Below the pieces are notes generated by a model. That model ran no database searches and had not been told where the DNA came from. It saw only the letters and a program-made list of their open reading frames with translations. This document shows, in pieces, positions 14,596-18,707 of a stretch of DNA of 18,707 nucleotides (the stretch's first letter is position 1; the number at the start of each line of letters is the position of its first letter). A program made the translations under genes and the position numbers. Origin of the DNA: Fragilaria radians (Eukaryota > Bacillariophyta > Fragilariophyceae > Fragilariales > Fragilariaceae); contig CAAAJI010000280.1 in the NCBI GenBank assembly GCA_900642245.1, positions 52,974 to 71,680 of the forward strand, given 5' to 3'.

Positions 14596-16050
14596 CTGGA
14601 AAGAGAGCTGAAAGCACTACAAGTTGACAATGATCTACAGACTGAAGTGCAGGAAGCCCTTTTGTGTTGATATTCCGCAAACAACTTGAGGGAGAAGCCT
14701 CTCCTATCAAGAACCTCAAAGAGAATAGGCACCAACAGGACCAGGCGTTCAAATTATGTAACCAAAAGCCAAAATATCGAAATTCACAAAGGTTTTTCAA
14801 GAAGATTACAGATCTGGAGTGGGACCATTGTTGTATCAACGTATGAAGAACGGAAAAGGTGCTAAGTATGTGTTATTAATGCTCCTACCCTAACATATAT
14901 ACTAGTGATAAGGATTTGGAGAATATGCACCAAATGTATTGCATAAAAACCAACTTTGTATGAAAATCAGAGAGTAACAGCGAGAGTATAAGGGTGGAAA
15001 ATAACATATTACAAAATAATGTGCTTGTTCATCAGTCTCACGCTTTTCATCACTATGTTCAAGTAACTTATGCTCCAGATTCACAACAGTGAGACTTGTT
15101 CTAGAATTCTCATCTCTTAACATTTTTGTATACTTTTTCGTTCATATTTCTTCCTCCAAAAGTTATTGAAAATTTGAATAAATTCTGAAAGTGATACTAG
15201 TGTATGAGTAAAACTAAGGAGTTGGATATTATTGTTTCAAGATTAATTGCGAAGAATTATATAGTTAATGTAAATTTCTTTTCAAAGAGTAATAACAGCA
15301 CAAGGCTTTGAATATCAAAAGCATGGAGACGGTTAAGGTATAGAATAAATCTGAAGTCCTTTCTAGATCTAGTCTTGGAAGCCTGAGATCTTTCTATGTA
15401 AAAAGGTTTCCTCATTTTCTGCAGAGTTCACTGTTACTTGCATTTAAGAAATAAACCCGCATCAAGAAATTATTGAGGACATCTTTTAAATAACAAAGGT
15501 CAAGGAAAAGGCATAGGAGTGGCCTAAATATTTAAAGGAACTCATTCTGTCAGGTTTTATTTGACCAAAAATAATTATACTACTCAATGAGTTGAATAGA
15601 CAAGTCATGAAACGTAAAAGAATACCAGAAAGAATTCGATGGTTTAACAAAGACACCATCTAAGATCTCAATTATAAATTGATTCAATCTTAAACAGGTA
15701 GGCAGAAAAAATGGGTATTTCGTATAACTTCATAAGTCTTTACTGACTCCAGAACTCTTTTTTTTTGTAAATATGATTTTTTTGCCCATCAGCACACTCT
15801 TTTCGTAGCTCTTTTGTTTTATATCATGATATGTTGTAATACCTACTGTGCTTTCATCTAGATTCACGGCTGTAGATTCAATTGGCTCAAATACTATTCT
15901 TTCATGTTGTTCCCCACTGTAGTAACCGATAGCTCAACAAAATTGGAGTGACGGTTAAATTGTAGTTACTTGGGTAATCGCGTTTCGTCCGTCAAAACGT
16001 TACAAATCTGTACTGTTATTTATTTTTCTATATATCCAAACAGCATTACG
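14596..16050. other. Gene-poor interval upstream of the LRR gene
   Basis: This interval has short frames on both strands only. One minus-strand ATG frame (14902-15123, 73 residues) is half charged and half hydrophobic, with no family resemblance that I recognise. Near its end, 16021-16043 is T-rich and finishes CCAAACAG, which could be a splice acceptor just upstream of the LRR start codon. No integrase, reverse transcriptase or LTR boundary could be read around the copia fragment. Confidence 0.35.
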
Positions 16051-17322
16051 ATGAAACTATTGTTGATGTTATTCAGATTAGCTTTGAGAATCCGCCGTAT
16101 GCGGAAATTCCATCGCATATTGATACAGCTAAAGGAAGATGGTGCAATTGAAATTTCTCTGGATATTTCGACCGGTGAATTAATTGCTCTTGTCAAAGCA
16201 ATGAGAGGGAATTCATCCTTGAAATCTCTAACTCTGAATGCTGAATGGGAACATATTGCGGATATTAAAGTTTCAGCATTTGCTGCACTTTCTGAAGCGT
16301 TGAAGTTGAATTCATCTTTAGTGACATTAAATTTTTGTAATAATAACATTGCACAGGAGGGAGCGACTTATGTCGCAGAATTTTTAAAGGTGAATTCAAC
16401 ATTAAGGTCGATGAATCTTCGTGGTAACTATATTCATATCGAGGGAGCAGTCGCAATTGCAGAAGCATTGAAATTGAATGTATCATTAATATCGCTAGAT
16501 CTTTGCTCTAATCAAATTAAAGCGGGAGCAATTGCAATCGCTGAAGCATTGAAAGTAAACTCAGCCTTAACATCACTCCAAATTTGCGATAACTATATTA
16601 CAGTCATGGGGGCAATTGCAATCGTTGAAGCTTTGAAAGTGAATTCAATCTTGACATCACTAGCGATTTCTTATAATATACTGCAAGATGAGGGAGCAAT
16701 TGCAATCGCTGAAGCGTTGAAAGTAAATTCAACCTTAGAGTCTCTTGATCTTAGCCAAAATCGTATCTACCACGAGGGAGCAATTGCAATCGCTGAAGCT
16801 TTGAAAGTGAATTCAGCCTTGATATCCCTAATGCTCTCTTATAATGTATTCCACTATGAGGGAGCTATTGAAATCGCTGACGCGTTGAAAGTCAACTCAA
16901 TCTTGAAGTCACTTCATCTATGCCAAAATTACATTTTCGACCAGGGAGCAATTGCAATTTCTGAAGCGTTGAAAGAAAATTGTAATTTAGCATCACTAAA
17001 TCTTCGCGAAAATCGCATTTCCGATAAAGGAGCCATTTCAATCGCTCAAGCGTTGAAAATGAATTCAACCTTGATATCACTAAATCTTCAGGATAATCAG
17101 ATTGGACTGGATGGAATGAGATTTATTGCCAAAGCGTTGATATTCAATCCTACTCTCACATGCTTGGACGTTAGTGAGGATTTTGGAAATGTATTCCCTG
17201 GATTTCATAATTTTGTGAATACACATCTCAATCTAACAAATGTACTAGAAACTCTTATTGGTGAGGATGGTGCAAATGTGTTAGGAGAAGAATTCCGTAT
17301 AAAGTTTCGGTGCCTCAATTAG
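16051..17322 (+). CDS. Leucine-rich repeat protein, ribonuclease-inhibitor type
   Basis: A 423-residue protein from the first ATG, at 16051; the open frame upstream has no ATG. Residues 1-19 are hydrophobic and Arg/Lys-rich without acidic residues, a possible targeting peptide or truncated exon edge. From about residue 50 it consists of some eleven 28-residue repeats with consensus LxSLxLxxNxIxxEGAIAIAEALKVNS, the RI-like LRR pattern also seen in NLRC3-like proteins. Repeat four is one residue short. A non-repetitive cap (about 370-423) closes the solenoid. No NACHT, kinase or membrane domain is visible. Such proteins usually act by protein binding, but the partner cannot be inferred. The gene stands alone next to transposon debris. 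Confidence 0.85.
   Translation: MKLLLMLFRLALRIRRMRKFHRILIQLKEDGAIEISLDISTGELIALVKAMRGNSSLKSLTLNAEWEHIADIKVSAFAALSEALKLNSSLVTLNFCNNNIAQEGATYVAEFLKVNSTLRSMNLRGNYIHIEGAVAIAEALKLNVSLISLDLCSNQIKAGAIAIAEALKVNSALTSLQICDNYITVMGAIAIVEALKVNSILTSLAISYNILQDEGAIAIAEALKVNSTLESLDLSQNRIYHEGAIAIAEALKVNSALISLMLSYNVFHYEGAIEIADALKVNSILKSLHLCQNYIFDQGAIAISEALKENCNLASLNLRENRISDKGAISIAQALKMNSTLISLNLQDNQIGLDGMRFIAKALIFNPTLTCLDVSEDFGNVFPGFHNFVNTHLNLTNVLETLIGEDGANVLGEEFRIKFRCLN
16440..17100 (+). repeat. 84-bp tandem repeats coding the LRR solenoid
   Basis: The block gcaattgcaatcg recurs at exactly 84-base spacing (16528, 16612, 16696) and continues with small changes through about 17040. Each unit ends in a form of gaagcgttgaaagtgaattca. 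Identity at the DNA level is concentrated in the helix half (GAIAIAEALKVNS); the strand and loop half (xxSLxLxxNxI) varies. Confidence 0.85.
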
Positions 17323-18707
17323 GAGGATTGATTCATGTATCAAATGTTACATACATTCTTTTGTAAAATAATGTTAGGTCTTATTTTACCATCTTCAAAT
17401 AAGTCATCAATTTTCAATCGTTAGCACATTCGCCATACTTTGAAAGTGTTGTATTGTAAGAGTCTTACAATAGGACAGGTGATGCATCTGTATTACCAAA
17501 GACCCGGTGTTAGGAAAGTCTTCCTCGGGCCTATTTCAGCAGGATACCTTGAATTATTCTTACTTTGTTGACTTTTACAAGGAAAGTTTTGAAACGAACA
17601 TTCATAGAGAGTGCAGTGGATGACATTGAACTCTCCTTATTGTGGCAGATAAGCATTGGTTTGAAAAGATATGGTAAACGCTTAGTATTAAAGTTCCCAA
17701 TCCTAAAAAATTTCCGGTTCAGAGTGGAGAACAAAGCGTCAAAACCTTTGTGAATGCGCAAGCCTGAGCTCTGGAGAGCTGCCCTTTGGGATAATGATCA
17801 GAATTTACGGAACCTAGGACACAAAAGTGACATCATAGGGTTTTTCCACTTGCGTATTTTATGCTGATGCTTTTGGTATATACTGCTATTTATTTATTTG
17901 TATTGTTATCTTGTAAAACCACATAACTAGATATCTTTCACTTTATGCTTTTGATTTCTACAATCCACAAAGTAGTTTCCTCCGCATTCTATTTGCCAGA
18001 TAGACACCAGAGTATGAGATTTGAGGTACAAAAGTCTCTCTTGAGGTTAACCAAAAATAGTTGGTTAATACTAATTACAGTAATCATCAAAGGATGGATA
18101 ATCTTCATTGACATCACTGGAACACTTCTGTTTATAGCATCTCTTAGACTCATCCTAATCTTCATTGTTAAATTTCTCAAAGTTTTCCTACTAAGATGCA
18201 AGAAACCTGTTTTTGTTGGATGCATTTCCTGGAACCCACTGTTTCACTTTTTCTCTCCTCTCGCATGGTGAACGGATGATAAAGTAAGATTTTGATGTAC
18301 AACTTCAAAATCAGTTTTAATTTCGACTCGATTATCCTCTTCTTTGCATTTCACAATTTGAATATGCATTTTCCATAGTCTTACAGTTGGATACCGTAGA
18401 ATCTCAATTTGCAATGACGGGATGATGCAATCAGAAGATGATTGGAAACTCTCCTAATAGGTTGTCACCCAAATTATAATTATAAATATTTATATGATTA
18501 AAATGAAAATTTGTATACAACGTATTTCAATTGTTCTATTTTCAGTCGCCTTACACAAGACTAGCTTGTCAACCTTTTTTCTTCGTGCTGCGTTTTCTAT
18601 ACTGCGCTAATGCAGTCTGAAAGTGAAACAATTGAAAATGTGTGATGATGGAGCCAAAAACAAGCTTTTTCCTATATACCTCTGTTTCGCATGCCTGACA
18701 TCAAATG
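17323..18707. other. Downstream region with no identifiable gene
   Basis: The region begins with the presumed LRR 3' UTR. Short frames overlap antisense to each other at 17531-17761 and 17945-18271. The plus-strand frame at 17945-18271 starts with ATG and would encode 108 hydrophobic residues with one or two possible membrane segments, but it resembles no family I know. A 21-base near-perfect palindrome lies at 17452-17472. The last 250 bases are strongly AT-rich. Confidence 0.35.
17452..17472. repeat. Short perfect inverted repeat
   Basis: Two 10-base arms, tattgtaaga and tcttacaata, are perfect reverse complements around a single central g. It lies 130 bases after the LRR stop codon. It could be a binding site for a dimeric protein or part of a dead transposon end. 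The one-base loop makes an RNA hairpin unlikely. Confidence 0.75.

Noticed and set aside
14441..14839. Minus-strand frames of 103 and 132 residues
   Set aside because: They are antisense to the copia protease fragment and have low-complexity Ser/Phe/Leu composition typical of shadow frames.
14902..15123. Minus-strand 73-residue ATG frame as a gene
   Set aside because: There is no family resemblance, the composition changes abruptly halfway, and it sits in decayed transposon territory.
15970..16050. N-terminal extension of the LRR protein from a TTG codon at 15970
   Set aside because: Nuclear genes seldom start at TTG, and the extra 27 residues show no domain. ATG 16051 is preferred.
11441..16050. 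tRNA, snRNA or CRISPR-like arrays in the gene-poor interval
   Set aside because: I found no B-box-like GGTTCGA, no cloverleaf and no regularly spaced short repeats.

Overview
The window is nuclear DNA of a protist-type eukaryote. It holds a 3,085-residue protein in one uninterrupted reading frame, an 81-base GT-AG intron in a spliceosomal gene, cytosolic ribosomal protein P0, and relics of eukaryotic hAT and Ty1/copia transposons. Sparse short introns, moderate AT richness and the style of the hAT relic and leucine-rich-repeat gene suggest a stramenopile, possibly a diatom. This placement is inferred from overall look, not from a diagnostic marker.

Layout. Bases 1-318 are the presumed 5' flank of the first gene. 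Bases 319-9576 (+) encode a giant RAVE/rabconnectin-3 (Rav1/DmX-like) protein. It has N-terminal beta-propeller sequence, a PDZ-like domain, the Rav1-family helical core, a run of seven SSIFD-type motifs, an SH2-like domain and a C2-like C-terminal domain. It converges with the gene for 60S stalk protein P0 (10662-9847, -). P0 is in turn divergent, across 364 bases, from a two-exon PHF5A/Rds3 gene (11027-11440, +), a subunit of the SF3b splicing complex. These three genes form a compact housekeeping block.

From about 11.45 to 16.0 kb the window is a graveyard of mobile elements. It contains a pair of roughly 310-380 bp direct repeats with C-tracts, a possible piggyBac-like fragment, a hAT-like transposase pseudogene on the minus strand with stops and frameshifts, and an isolated Ty1/copia protease fragment. 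An intact gene at 16051-17322 (+) encodes a leucine-rich repeat protein of the ribonuclease-inhibitor type, with very homogeneous 84-bp repeats. The last 1.4 kb has no gene I can name.

No operon-like cooperation is visible. The genes serve V-ATPase assembly (RAVE), translation (P0) and splicing (PHF5A). The two most notable observations are the signalling and membrane domains fused to the RAVE scaffold, and a P0 whose frame stops before the normally universal acidic C-terminal tail.
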